Positions 49,864 to 60,000 of a DNA stretch of 64,000 nucleotides are shown piece after piece; position 1 is the first letter of the stretch; every line of letters begins with the position of its first letter. Made by a program: the position numbers and the translations under genes. Source of the stretch: Pseudoduganella umbonata (GTDB lineage Bacteria; Pseudomonadota; Gammaproteobacteria; Burkholderiales; Burkholderiaceae_D); the NCBI RefSeq assembly GCF_014192225.1, contig NZ_JACHXS010000008.1, forward strand, positions 124,001 through 188,000. Reading direction: 5' to 3'. The notes under the pieces were generated by a model, which worked only from the letters and a program-made list of their open reading frames with translations, was not told where the DNA came from and ran no database searches.

Positions 49864-50841
49864 ATGCTCGAAGCGTTCTGGCGCCGCGTCTTCCGCTCCG
49901 ATCGCCGCAAGGCGCGCGACGGCGAAGTGGTGCTGACGCTGCGCCGCGTGTACATCCTGCCGGCCCGCGCCGGGCTGGCATTCGTCGTGCTGCTGGTGCT
50001 GATGCTGATCGGCGCCACCAACTATGCGCTGGGCCTGGGCTTCGCGCTGACGTTCCTGGCCGCGTCGTGCGCCATGGCCGACATGGTGCTCACCGTGAAG
50101 AACCTGGCCGGCCTGCGCCTGGCCGGCGGCCGCGCCGCCCCCGTGTTCGCCGGCGATGCCGCGCGGTTCGACATCCACCTGCATAACGCCGGCAACGCCG
50201 AGCGCTACGCGATCCGCGTGCGCTTCGGCACGGCCGGCGCCGCCGAGCATGCGGCCGACGTGCCGGCGCGCGGCAGCGCCGCCGTGGCGCTGGCCATTCC
50301 CGCCCCCGAACGGGGCTGGCTGCGCGCGCCGCGCATCCACCTCGAAACCCGTTTTCCGCTTGGCCTGTTCCGCGCCTGGAGCTGGTGGCAGCCCGACCTG
50401 CGTGTGCTGGTCTACCCGCATCCCGAATCGCCGGCGCAGCCATTGCCGGTGCGCGGCGCCGCCAGCGAGGAGGGGCACGGCGAAGTGGGTCTGGATAATT
50501 TCGCCGGCATCCGCAGCTACCAGCCGGGCGACCCGATGCGGCAGCTGGCATGGCGGCAGATCGCCCGCCTGGTGCCGGAAGACGGCGGCCACCTCGTCAC
50601 CAAGCATTTCGAAGGCGGCGCGGTGGCCGAACTGGCGCTCGACTTCGAGCGGCTGCCGGCGCACCTGGGCGTGGAACTGCGCCTGGCGCGCATGACGCGC
50701 TGGGTGCTGGACGCCGAACAGCGCGCGCTGCCCTACTCGTTCCGGCTCGGCAGCCTCCGGTACGCGGCGGGCCTGGGCGACGCGCACCGCGCCGCATGCC
50801 TGCAGGCGCTGGCGCTGTACGGCCGCGAGGCGGCACCGTGA
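49864..50841 (+). CDS. DUF58 domain-containing protein
   Basis: A 325-residue protein with two close hydrophobic helices near the N-terminus (about residues 38-80) and a VWA-like soluble domain. The DUF58 hallmark is GIRSYQPGDPMRQLAWRQIAR at about residues 217-237, with an upstream beta-rich part RFDIHLHNAGNAERYAIRV. It starts 2 bp after the moxR stop, and its stop overlaps the tgpA start (GTGA). It is the conventional partner of MoxR; biochemical function is not established. Confidence 0.9.
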   Translation: MLEAFWRRVFRSDRRKARDGEVVLTLRRVYILPARAGLAFVVLLVLMLIGATNYALGLGFALTFLAASCAMADMVLTVKNLAGLRLAGGRAAPVFAGDAARFDIHLHNAGNAERYAIRVRFGTAGAAEHAADVPARGSAAVALAIPAPERGWLRAPRIHLETRFPLGLFRAWSWWQPDLRVLVYPHPESPAQPLPVRGAASEEGHGEVGLDNFAGIRSYQPGDPMRQLAWRQIARLVPEDGGHLVTKHFEGGAVAELALDFERLPAHLGVELRLARMTRWVLDAEQRALPYSFRLGSLRYAAGLGDAHRAACLQALALYGREAAP

Positions 50842-52841
50842 AGCCGTTGGAGGCCCTCTCCGCCGGGCCGCTCACGCGCGACAAGCAGGATACGCTGCTG
50901 CTGGTGGCGGCGGCACTGCTGGTCGTCGCACCGCACTTCGCGCACCTGCCGCCGTGGATCGCCGGCACCGTCTGCGTCACGCTGCTGTGGCGGGTGCTGC
51001 TCACGCTGCGCGGCCGCCGGCAGCCGCCCGCCTGGCTGCTGCTGCCGATCGCCCTGATCGCGATGGGCGGCGTGTTCCAGTCCTATGGCGCGCTGCTGGG
51101 CCGCGATCCCGGCGTGGCCATGCTGGCGCTGCTGTTCGCCTTCAAATTGCTGGAAATGCACGCCAAGCGCGACCTGTACGTGGTGCTGTTCCTCGGCTTC
51201 TTCCTGATGCTGACGAACTTCTTCTACTCGCAGAGCATGCTGACGGGGCTGGCGATGGCCGCCACGCTGGTCGCGCTGCTGACGGTGCAGGTTACGTTCC
51301 AGTACACCGGCGCCGTGCCGTCGCTGGGCCGGCGGCTGCGCCTGGCCGGCAAGATGTTCGCGCTGGCGGTGCCGCTGGCGGCAGTGCTGTTCGTGCTGTT
51401 CCCCCGCTTCGAAGGCCCGCTGTGGGGCCGGCCGGGGGATGCCCAGGGTCCGCGCAGCGGCCTGTCCGACACGATGGCGCCCGGCACGATGACGAACCTG
51501 GCCCTGTCCGAAGACGTGGCGTTCCGCGCGCGCTTCGACGGCGCAGCGCCGGCGCAGAGCCGGCTGTACTGGCGCGGCGTCGTGCTCAGCCACTACGACG
51601 GGCGCACGTGGACCCGCATCGGCGGGCGCCTGTACCGCCGCGACGGCGATGCGATGACGCTGCGGGTGGACGGCAAGCCGGCGCCCTACGAAGTCACGCT
51701 GGAACCGAGCCAGCAGCGCTGGCTGTTCACGCTGGAACTGACGCCGCCGGCGCTGGAGGTGCCGGGCGAACGGGTCGGCGTTTCCGACGAACTGGAGAGT
51801 TTCACGGTGCGGCCGCTGGACCGGCGCGTGCGCTACCGCGCGGCGGCCTACGCCGACTATGCCGTGCAGCCGTCGCTCGATCCCGCGCTGACGGGCAAAT
51901 GGCTGCAATTGCCCGCCGGCTTCAATCCGAAAGCGCGCGCACTGGCGCGTCGGTTGCGCGAGATGTCCGGCAAGGAAGATGCGCACGTCGTCGCGCATGT
52001 GCTGCTGTTGCTGCGCGAGCAGCAGTTCGTCTACACGCTGCAGCCACCGCTGCTCGGGCGCGATTCGATCGATGAATTCCTGTTCGTCACGCGCCAGGGC
52101 TTTTGCGAACACTACAGCGGTGCCTTTGTCTTCCTGATGCGGGCCGCCGGCATTCCGGCGCGCGTGGTCACCGGCTACCAGGGTGGCGAACTGAACCCGG
52201 TCGATGGCTACATGACGGTGCGCCAGTCCGACGCGCACGCGTGGGCCGAGGTGTGGATGGCCGGCCAGGGCTGGATCCGCGTCGACCCTACCGCCGCGGT
52301 CGCGCCGGACCGGGTGCGGCTCGGCATCGGCGGCGCACTGCCGCGCGAAGCCCCGTTCGGCATCGCGGCTTTCCGGAACGACAAGGATTCGTGGCTTGCG
52401 CGCCTCCGTTTCCAGGTCAATGCGGCAAATAATGCCTGGAATCAATGGGTGCTGGATTACAATCCGGAACGGCAGCGAAATTTCCTTACGGAACTATCCG
52501 AGCTGGCCGGCGACTGGCGCGCGCTGGCCGCGCTACCGGCGCTGCTGGCGCTGGGCTGGCTGTGGCGCCTGCTTCGTGCGCGGCGGCGGCGCGATCCCGT
52601 GCAGACTGCGTGGGAACGGTTCGGCATGCTGCTGGCGCGCCACGGCATCGCGCGCACCGCCGACGAGGGGCCGCACAGCCTGGCGCGGCGGGTAGCGGCG
52701 CTGGCTTTGCCGGACGAAAAAAAGGCCGCCATGGCCGAATTCCTGGAACTGTATGCAGCGCTGCGCTACCGCGCGCTGGATGACGATGAACGACACCGGT
52801 CGGTCCGCCGCCTGGCTAAACTGCTGAGCCTGTCACGATGA
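50838..52841 (+). CDS. tgpA: Transglutaminase TgpA-type membrane protein (DUF3488/transglutaminase-like)
   Basis: A 667-residue protein with six or so N-terminal membrane helices (about residues 20-180), a large periplasmic transglutaminase-like domain and a final membrane helix near residue 560. The catalytic triad is visible: Cys in QGFCEHYSGAF, His in SDAHAWAEVW and Asp in IRVDPTAAV. The start is a GTG at 50838 overlapping the DUF58 stop. TgpA of Pseudomonas aeruginosa is essential, and its periplasmic domain has transglutaminase activity. The substrate here is unknown. The gene overlaps the lytic transglycosylase gene by 4 bp, linking it to peptidoglycan turnover by context. Confidence 0.9.
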   Translation: MKPLEALSAGPLTRDKQDTLLLVAAALLVVAPHFAHLPPWIAGTVCVTLLWRVLLTLRGRRQPPAWLLLPIALIAMGGVFQSYGALLGRDPGVAMLALLFAFKLLEMHAKRDLYVVLFLGFFLMLTNFFYSQSMLTGLAMAATLVALLTVQVTFQYTGAVPSLGRRLRLAGKMFALAVPLAAVLFVLFPRFEGPLWGRPGDAQGPRSGLSDTMAPGTMTNLALSEDVAFRARFDGAAPAQSRLYWRGVVLSHYDGRTWTRIGGRLYRRDGDAMTLRVDGKPAPYEVTLEPSQQRWLFTLELTPPALEVPGERVGVSDELESFTVRPLDRRVRYRAAAYADYAVQPSLDPALTGKWLQLPAGFNPKARALARRLREMSGKEDAHVVAHVLLLLREQQFVYTLQPPLLGRDSIDEFLFVTRQGFCEHYSGAFVFLMRAAGIPARVVTGYQGGELNPVDGYMTVRQSDAHAWAEVWMAGQGWIRVDPTAAVAPDRVRLGIGGALPREAPFGIAAFRNDKDSWLARLRFQVNAANNAWNQWVLDYNPERQRNFLTELSELAGDWRALAALPALLALGWLWRLLRARRRRDPVQTAWERFGMLLARHGIARTADEGPHSLARRVAALALPDEKKAAMAEFLELYAALRYRALDDDERHRSVRRLAKLLSLSR

Positions 52842-54016
52842 AATCCAAGACTCTGGTCACCCTGCTTCTCGCGGCAACCGTTGCCGCCACCTCCCTGCTG
52901 CCGGCCGAACTGCTGGCGGCCCCGGCGGAATCCGCCAGAACCAGCAAGGCAAAAAAGGCCAAGCCGGCGAAGAAAGCGAAAAAGAAACCCGCGAAGAAGG
53001 CGGCCGCCGCGGCCCCGGTCAGCGACTACTACACGGGCGAGTTCGTCAATTTCGGCCAGTGGAAGGAAGTGCAGGCCTTCCTGGACGACATGGTGGCAAG
53101 GCATGGCTTCACGCGCACCGAACTGGATGGCCTGATGGGCAATGTGCGCTACCTCGACTCGGTGGTCCAGCTGGTGAAGCCGGCGCCGCCGGGCAAGCCG
53201 AAGAACTGGGCCGTGTACAGCAGCCGTTTCATCGAGCCGATCCGCATCGCCGCCGGGGTGCGTTTCTGGAACGAACACGCCGATACGCTGGCGCGCGCCG
53301 AAGCGCTGTACGGCGTGCCGGCCGAGATCCTGGCCGGCGTGATCGGCGTGGAAACGATCTATGGCCGCGACACGGGGCGCTTCCGCGTCGTGGACACGCT
53401 GACCACGCTGGCCTTCGCCTACCCGGTGGCGCCGAACCGCGATGCACGGATGGCGTTCTTCCGCGGCGAACTGGAAGCCACGCTGCTGTATGCCCGCCAG
53501 ACGGGCATCGATCCGCTGTCACTGCAGGGCTCGTTCGCAGGGGCCGTCGGCCTGCCGCAGTTCATGCCCAGCAATATCCTGAAATATGCGGTCGACTTCG
53601 ACGGCGACGGCCACGTCGACCTGCGCAATTCCCCGGCGGATGCGATCGGCAGCGTGGCGTCGTTCCTCGTCGGCCATGGCTGGCAGCGCGACCAGCCCGG
53701 CCCCATCGTCTTCCCCGCGACCGTGTCGCCGGCGCGCGAATGGGAACGCTTTGCCGATGGCAGCCTGGAGGCAAAATTCCGGCCGGAAGACTTGACGGCG
53801 GCAGGCGTCGTCCCCACTTCGTCATTACCGCCGGGCATGCTCTATGGCTTGGTGGACTTGCAGAACGGCTCGGAGCCGACTGAATACTGGGTAGCCAGCA
53901 ATAACTTCTACACGATCACGCAGTACAACCGCAGCTATTTCTATGCGATGTCGGTCGTGGAACTGGGCCGCGCTCTCCGCCTGGCCCGCCAGCCGGTCGC
54001 TACCAGCGCGCCGTAA
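52838..54016 (+). CDS. mltB: Lytic murein transglycosylase B
   Basis: A 392-residue GH103 lytic transglycosylase. A signal peptide ending LLAAPAESA is followed by a very Lys/Ala-rich linker (about residues 35-60), which may bind anionic polymers. The catalytic Glu is in EILAGVIGVETIYGRDTGRF, and PLSLQGSFAGAVGLPQFMPSNI is the second conserved stretch; FDGDGHVDLRNSPADAIGSVA resembles the calcium-binding EF-like loop of Slt35/MltB. No Cys lipobox is evident, so it is probably a soluble periplasmic form. The ATG overlaps the tgpA stop (ATGA). It cleaves glycan strands of peptidoglycan to anhydromuropeptides. Confidence 0.93.
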   Translation: MKSKTLVTLLLAATVAATSLLPAELLAAPAESARTSKAKKAKPAKKAKKKPAKKAAAAAPVSDYYTGEFVNFGQWKEVQAFLDDMVARHGFTRTELDGLMGNVRYLDSVVQLVKPAPPGKPKNWAVYSSRFIEPIRIAAGVRFWNEHADTLARAEALYGVPAEILAGVIGVETIYGRDTGRFRVVDTLTTLAFAYPVAPNRDARMAFFRGELEATLLYARQTGIDPLSLQGSFAGAVGLPQFMPSNILKYAVDFDGDGHVDLRNSPADAIGSVASFLVGHGWQRDQPGPIVFPATVSPAREWERFADGSLEAKFRPEDLTAAGVVPTSSLPPGMLYGLVDLQNGSEPTEYWVASNNFYTITQYNRSYFYAMSVVELGRALRLARQPVATSAP

Positions 54017-54471
54017 GGCGTGGAAGCACGGTAAAAAGATGCCTTGTGTAAAGATTTTTGATGTAAATATACGTAAGGCAACTTGAGTCGGGCGTTGCTG
54101 GAATGTAACGTATCACATTGCTGCCAATACAGTTGCTTCCAATGCAGCACTGGTGATAAGTTTTATATTACACTTAAAATTGTACGATTGACAAAGCCGT
54201 GCTTGCTTGACGCTTTTATCTACCACACAAACTACGGTAGAATTCTCTCCAATTGTTGCGATACGACAACGGCGTCATCATTGAGTAATATTTTTTTATT
54301 GCTCATGAGTATGAGATTGCATGATGTTGTACAATTGTGTATATATTATGAAACTTGTTATCCCGGAATCGTGTGTCGATCGTTCCTCGGTGAAGAGAAA
54401 CTTCCAACGCGCAGCATGAGCTCCGAGCGATTCACTTTGCAGAACAAACTTACAGAAGGAACAGACGCATC
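54017..54471 (+). other. AT-rich leader without a recognisable gene
   Basis: This 455-bp stretch is distinctly AT-rich (hand counts of 60-base blocks give about 30-45% G+C) against the GC-rich surroundings. It contains TTGACA at 54188 with no well-spaced -10, an imperfect hairpin with TGAGTAATA and TATTGCTCA arms around a T6 loop (54281-54304), and the AGAAGGAA ribosome-binding site of the next gene. An open frame from 54083 runs through it, but its product has no domain-like features and it overlaps the next start, so I do not call it a gene. Confidence 0.6.
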
Positions 54472-54828
54472 ATGACAAACCAAGTCGGCATTGATATGAA
54501 CAACGATTCGGACGGCGATGATCTGCTGCAGTACAACCCGAACCGTCTGCTGGATACGCTGATTGAAAACCTGCGTTTGAAAAACGACGCTGCGCTGTCC
54601 CGCGCACTCGAGGTGGCACCGCCGGTCATCAGCAAGATCCGTCACCACCGCCTGCCGGTTGGCGCATCGCTGCTGATCCGCATGCACGAGGTGAGCGACC
54701 TGTCGATCCGCGACCTGCGCTATCTGATGGGCGATCGCCGCAACAAGTTCCGCATCAGCGACAAGCAGTTCAAGCCGAAGGAAGGCGAAACGCCAGCAGC
54801 AAGCAACAACAACAACAGCAACAGCTGA
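54472..54828 (+). CDS. Small HTH-like DNA-binding protein, unassigned
   Basis: A 118-residue protein. The centre, NPNRLLDTLIENLRLKNDAALSRALEVAPPVISKIRHHRLPVGASLLIRMHE, looks like an XRE/Cro-type helix-turn-helix (ALSRALEVAPPVISKIR as the helix pair), followed by a short conserved SIRDLRYLMGDRRNKFRIS and an Asn/Ser-rich tail. Good AGAAGGAA spacing supports the ATG at 54472. It stands alone, with a long AT-rich leader and a strong terminator. I know similar proteins from Oxalobacteraceae annotations only as hypothetical or DNA-binding. Regulation by its leader is possible but unproven. Confidence 0.75.
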   Translation: MTNQVGIDMNNDSDGDDLLQYNPNRLLDTLIENLRLKNDAALSRALEVAPPVISKIRHHRLPVGASLLIRMHEVSDLSIRDLRYLMGDRRNKFRISDKQFKPKEGETPAASNNNNSNS

Positions 54829-54832
54829 TTGT

Positions 54833-54860
54833 AAAAAAGCCGGGTTACCCCGGCTTTTTT
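54833..54860. terminator. Bidirectional rho-independent terminator
   Basis: AAAAAAGCCGGG (54833-54844) and CCCGGCTTTTTT (54849-54860) form a 12-bp stem including A/T runs on both sides. It ends the HTH-like gene and the convergent cysM. Confidence 0.92.
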
Positions 54861-54861
54861 G

Positions 54862-55764
54862 TTATGCGGGGAACACCCCGGTCGACAGATAGCGGTCGCC
54901 CCGGTCGCAGACGATGAACACGATCGTCGCGTTCTCGACCGTTTGCGAGACGCGCAGCGCGATTTCGCACGCGCCGGCCGCCGAGATGCCGCAGAAGATG
55001 CCCTCTTCCGCGGCCAGCCGGCGCGCCATCCGCTCGGCCGCGGCCTGCGACACGGATTCGATCTGGTCCACCCTGGCCTTGTCGAAGATCTTCGGCAGGT
55101 AGGCTTCCGGCCACTTGCGGATGCCGGGGATCGACGAACCGTCTTCCGGCTGCGCGCCGACGATGCGCACGTCCGGGTTTTGCTCCTTCAGGTATTGCGA
55201 CACGCCCATGATGGTACCGGTCGTGCCCATCGCCGACACGAAGTGCGTGATCCTGCCTTCGGTGTCGCGCCAGATTTCCGGGCCGGTCGACTCATAGTGG
55301 GCGCGCGGATTGTCGCCATTGGCGAACTGGTCGAGGATGATGCCCTTGCCGTCGCGCTGCATCTGCTCGGCCAGGTCGCGGGCATATTCCATGCCGCCCG
55401 TTTTCGGCGTCAGCACGATCTGCGCGCCGTACGCGGCCATGCTCTGGCGGCGCTCTTCCGACAGGTTTTCCGGCATCAGCAGCAGCATCTTGTAGCCGCG
55501 GATCGCCGCCGCCATCGCCAGCGCGATGCCGGTGTTGCCGCTGGTCGCTTCGATCAGCGTATCGCCCGGCTTGATGTCGCCGCGCTCTTCGGCCCGGCGC
55601 AGCATCGACATCGCCGCGCGGTCCTTCACGGAGCCGGCCGGATTGTCGCCTTCCAGCTTGCCCAGGATGATATTGTTGCGCGCCGCCGCTTCGGCGCCCG
55701 GCAGGCGTACCAGCTGGACCAGCGGCGTGTTGCCGATCGTATCGGCAATAGTTTTGTATGCCAT
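54862..55764 (-). CDS. cysM: Cysteine synthase B
   Basis: A 300-residue PLP enzyme forming cysteine from O-acetylserine and sulfide or thiosulfate. It shows the PLP lysine in GDNPAGSVKDRAAMSM, the substrate loop EATSGNTGIALAMAAAIRGY, the phosphate loop SAMGTTGTIMGVSQYL and the terminal VFIVCDRGDRYLSTGVF. The lysine context GDNPAGSVKDR and the length favour CysM over CysK. It is a single gene with its own terminator; a dispersed palindrome lies upstream. Confidence 0.94.
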   Translation of the reverse strand: MAYKTIADTIGNTPLVQLVRLPGAEAAARNNIILGKLEGDNPAGSVKDRAAMSMLRRAEERGDIKPGDTLIEATSGNTGIALAMAAAIRGYKMLLLMPENLSEERRQSMAAYGAQIVLTPKTGGMEYARDLAEQMQRDGKGIILDQFANGDNPRAHYESTGPEIWRDTEGRITHFVSAMGTTGTIMGVSQYLKEQNPDVRIVGAQPEDGSSIPGIRKWPEAYLPKIFDKARVDQIESVSQAAAERMARRLAAEEGIFCGISAAGACEIALRVSQTVENATIVFIVCDRGDRYLSTGVFPA

Positions 55765-55838
55765 GCGTTAGCTTCTTTTCTTCACCAAAACAGCCATTCT
55801 AGCCCGGTTGCCGCCCGGCCGCTCGCCACTGCCCCGCC

Positions 55839-55883
55839 GCTGAGCCCGTGTCCTCGTGCCTGGCACCGGGACACGGGCTCAGC
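55839..55883. repeat. Dispersed palindrome, CGTGCCTGGCACCGG family
   Basis: 22-bp arms (55839-55860 and 55862-55883, two mismatches) around a single T, beginning GCTGAGCCCGTGTCC. It lies 8 bp from the stop of the ATPase gene and is the same family as 38128, 45774 and 62705. Confidence 0.9.
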
Positions 55884-55890
55884 AGCAAAG

Positions 55891-56958
<1,068 letters not shown>

Positions 56959-56993
56959 GTGTTTCGCTCCTTGTTTACACGCTTGCGATGTTT

Positions 56994-57050
56994 TTCCCGT
57001 GCATTCCCGTGTATGTATTCCCGTGTATGCAGCATGTATACCCGTGTTTC
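56994..57050. repeat. Short direct repeats TTCCCGTGTATG
   Basis: Copies at 56994 (partial), 57004, 57018 and 57039 (degenerate), spaced 10-21 bp, fill the gap between the GH94 stop and the ATPase start. On the coding strand they read CATACACGGGAA. Confidence 0.65.
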
Positions 57051-60000
57051 ATGCACTGCCCAGCAAGATCTCGACATCGTGCGACCCGCCATCGCGCATC
57101 AGCGGAATCCGCGCGGTGCCATCGGCGACGTTCATTTCCACGCCGTCGAGCGTGACGCCGATCACCTTTGCCGCGCTGCCGTTCGGATTGCGCACGGCGA
57201 CGCGGCAGGCGCCGCCACCGGGCAGATTGTAGTGCACGTGGAATTCCGGCCAGTCGTCCGGGATGCGCGGTGCGACCACCAGCGTATCGCCGTTCTCGAA
57301 CGTGCAGCCCAGTACCGATTCCAGGCCCACCCGGAACAGCCAGCCGGACGATCCCGTGTACCACGTCCAGCCGCCGCGGCCCACGTGCGGCGCGGCGCCG
57401 TAGATGTCCGCCGCCACCACGTACGGCTCCACCTTGTAGATGTCGGCCGCCGCCGTATCGAGGGCATGGCTGACGGGCGACAGCATGCGCAGCAGCCGTG
57501 CCGCGCGGTCGCGGCGCCCCGCTTCGGCCAGCGCCCGCACCGCCCAGCAGGCGGCATGGGTGTACTGGCCGCCGTTTTCGCGCACGCCGGCGACATAGCC
57601 CTTGATGTAGCCGGGATCGTGCGGCGTGTCGACGAACGGCGGCGTGAGCAGCCGGATCAGTTTGTCGTCTTCGTCGACCAGCTGCGCCTCCATCGCGTCG
57701 AGCGCCTGCCGCGCGCGCTCCGGCGGTGCCGCGCCGGAAATCACCGCCCAGGCCTGCGCCAGCGCGTCGATCCGGCATTCGTCGCTGTCCTTCGAGCCCA
57801 GCACGGCGCCATCGTCGTAATAGGCGCGGCGGTACCACTCGCCATCCCAGCCGCCGTCGTTCAGCGCCTGCGCCAGGTGGTTCAGGTACTCGGTGTACAT
57901 TTTCACGCGCGAGGTATCGCGCCGCCCTTCGCAGAACGGGATGAAGTCGCGCAGGATCCGCATCAGGAAAAAGCCCATCCACACGCTTTCGCCACGCCCT
58001 TCGCGGCCGACACGGTTCATGCCGTCGTTCCAGTCGCCCGTGCCCATCAGCGGCAGGCCGTGCGCGCCCTTCGTCAGCGAACGGTCCAGCGCGCGGCAGC
58101 AGTGCTCGTAGACGTCGGCGCTGGTGCCGGACTGCGCCGGCGTCAGGTACTCCTCGTCCTCCCCGTCGTCCAGCTGGCGCGCGGTGAGGAACGGCGCCAC
58201 CTCGTCCAGCACGCCCAGGTCGCCGGTGGTCTTCACGTAGAACGCGGCGATGTACGGCAGCCAGCACAGGTCGTCGGAGAAGCGCGTGCGCAAGCCCTGC
58301 TCCATCGGCGCCGGGTGCCACCAGTGCAGCACGTCGCCTTCCTCGAACTGGTGCGCCGCATGCAGCACGATCTGGCTGCGCGCCAGGTCCGGCCGCGCGT
58401 AGACCAGCGCCGACGAATCCTGCAGCTGGTCGCGGAAGCCGAAGGCGCCGCCGGACTGGTAGAAGGCCGAGCGGCCCCAGATCCGGCACGACAGGTTCTG
58501 GTAAGTGAGCCAGCCGTTCATCACCAGGTCCAGCTCCTTCACCGGCGTCTCGATGCGTACCGCGCCCAGCGTGTCGCGCCAGAAGGCGGTCACCTGCTCG
58601 AGCGCGGCCTGCGCGGCGCCCTCCGCGCGGTAGCGCCGGAGCAGTTCCAGCGCGGCGTCACGACCGGCCGTTTCACCCAGCAGGAACACGCAGCTGACGG
58701 TCTGGCCCGGCGCCAGGTCGTACACGGCCTGGAACGCGGCGCACGGATCGAGCCCGGCACCGGTGGCGTGGTCCAGCGCCGGCACGGCCAGCGCGGCGGC
58801 ACGGTGGGTGGCACCATGCCGGCCGAGGAAGGCGGCGCGGTCGGCGGTGAAATGCGTGACCTGCGCGCCGGGCGCCACCACCGCCGCGAACGTGACGCCG
58901 TCGGCAAACACGCCGGCCTGCGCGTTCGTGGCCAGGATCGCCTGCACGGTGGCATCGGCACTGGCATGGGTGGACGCGTCGGCAGCCGGTTCGGTGACGA
59001 CGTAGCGGCTGCTGTCGGCCGGCGTGCCGCCCAGCACGAGGTGCTGGTACGAATACAGCGACACGCGGCGCGGCCGGGCGCCGTCGTTCGTCACCGTCAG
59101 CCGCACGATCTTCACCGGGTCGTGGCGCGGCACGAAGATCGTGGTCTGCTGCCGCAGGCCATGGCTGGCATGGTCGAAGCGGCTGTAGCCGAAACCATGC
59201 GCCGCCTCGTACGCCGCGGCCGCCGGCACAGGGCCTGGCAGCGGCGACCAGAATTCGCCGGAGTCCTCGTCCCGCAGGTACAGCGCCTCGCCGTGCGGAT
59301 CGGCAATCGGGTCGTTGTGCCATGGCGTCAGCCGGTGCACGCGGCTGTTGCGGCTCCACGTGTAGCCCGCGCCGCTCTCGCTGACCAGGCAGCCGAAGTT
59401 CTCGTTCGAGATGGCGTTGGTCCATGCCAGCGGCGGCCGGTGCAGCCCGTGCGCATGGCGGTCCCAGTCCATGCGGATCACGTATTCGTCGCCGGCCGCG
59501 TTGAAGCCGCCATAGCCGTTGAAGCATTGCAGTTCTTCGCGCTGCCCCGGCGGCGCCCAATCCGCTCCCGGCGCAGGAATGCGGCGCGGCGGCGGCACGG
59601 CGGCGTGGCCGTCGGGCCGCGACAGCGCGGGCAGCTTGCCGCGCACCACGAGCTGGGCGGTGCGCTCGAACTGCGCCAGGTGGCCGGCCGCGAAATCGGC
59701 CGCCTGGCGCACCAGCAGGCCCTGCTCGACGGCGGTGCCGTTGCCATGCTCGTCCAGCACCAGCATGTTCAGGTTCAGGCCCTTGGCCTGCCAGAAGCGC
59801 CGCGCCGACAGCAGCGCCTGCAGCATCAGGTCGTCCGGCCCGGCGCTGTGCACGACGGCCAGCCGGCCGCCCGGCAGCCCGTACTGTCCGGCATCGGCCG
59901 GATCCGGCGCTGCCGGTCCGGCTGCCGTTCCGGCCGCACCGGCATGCACCGACGACTGCCCGTACAGCACGGCGGCCGCCATCTGGTGGTAGTACTCGGC

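Noticed and set aside
54083..54475. 130-codon frame in the AT-rich leader
   Set aside because: No clear ribosome-binding site, no domain-like sequence, and it overlaps the start of the supported gene at 54472.
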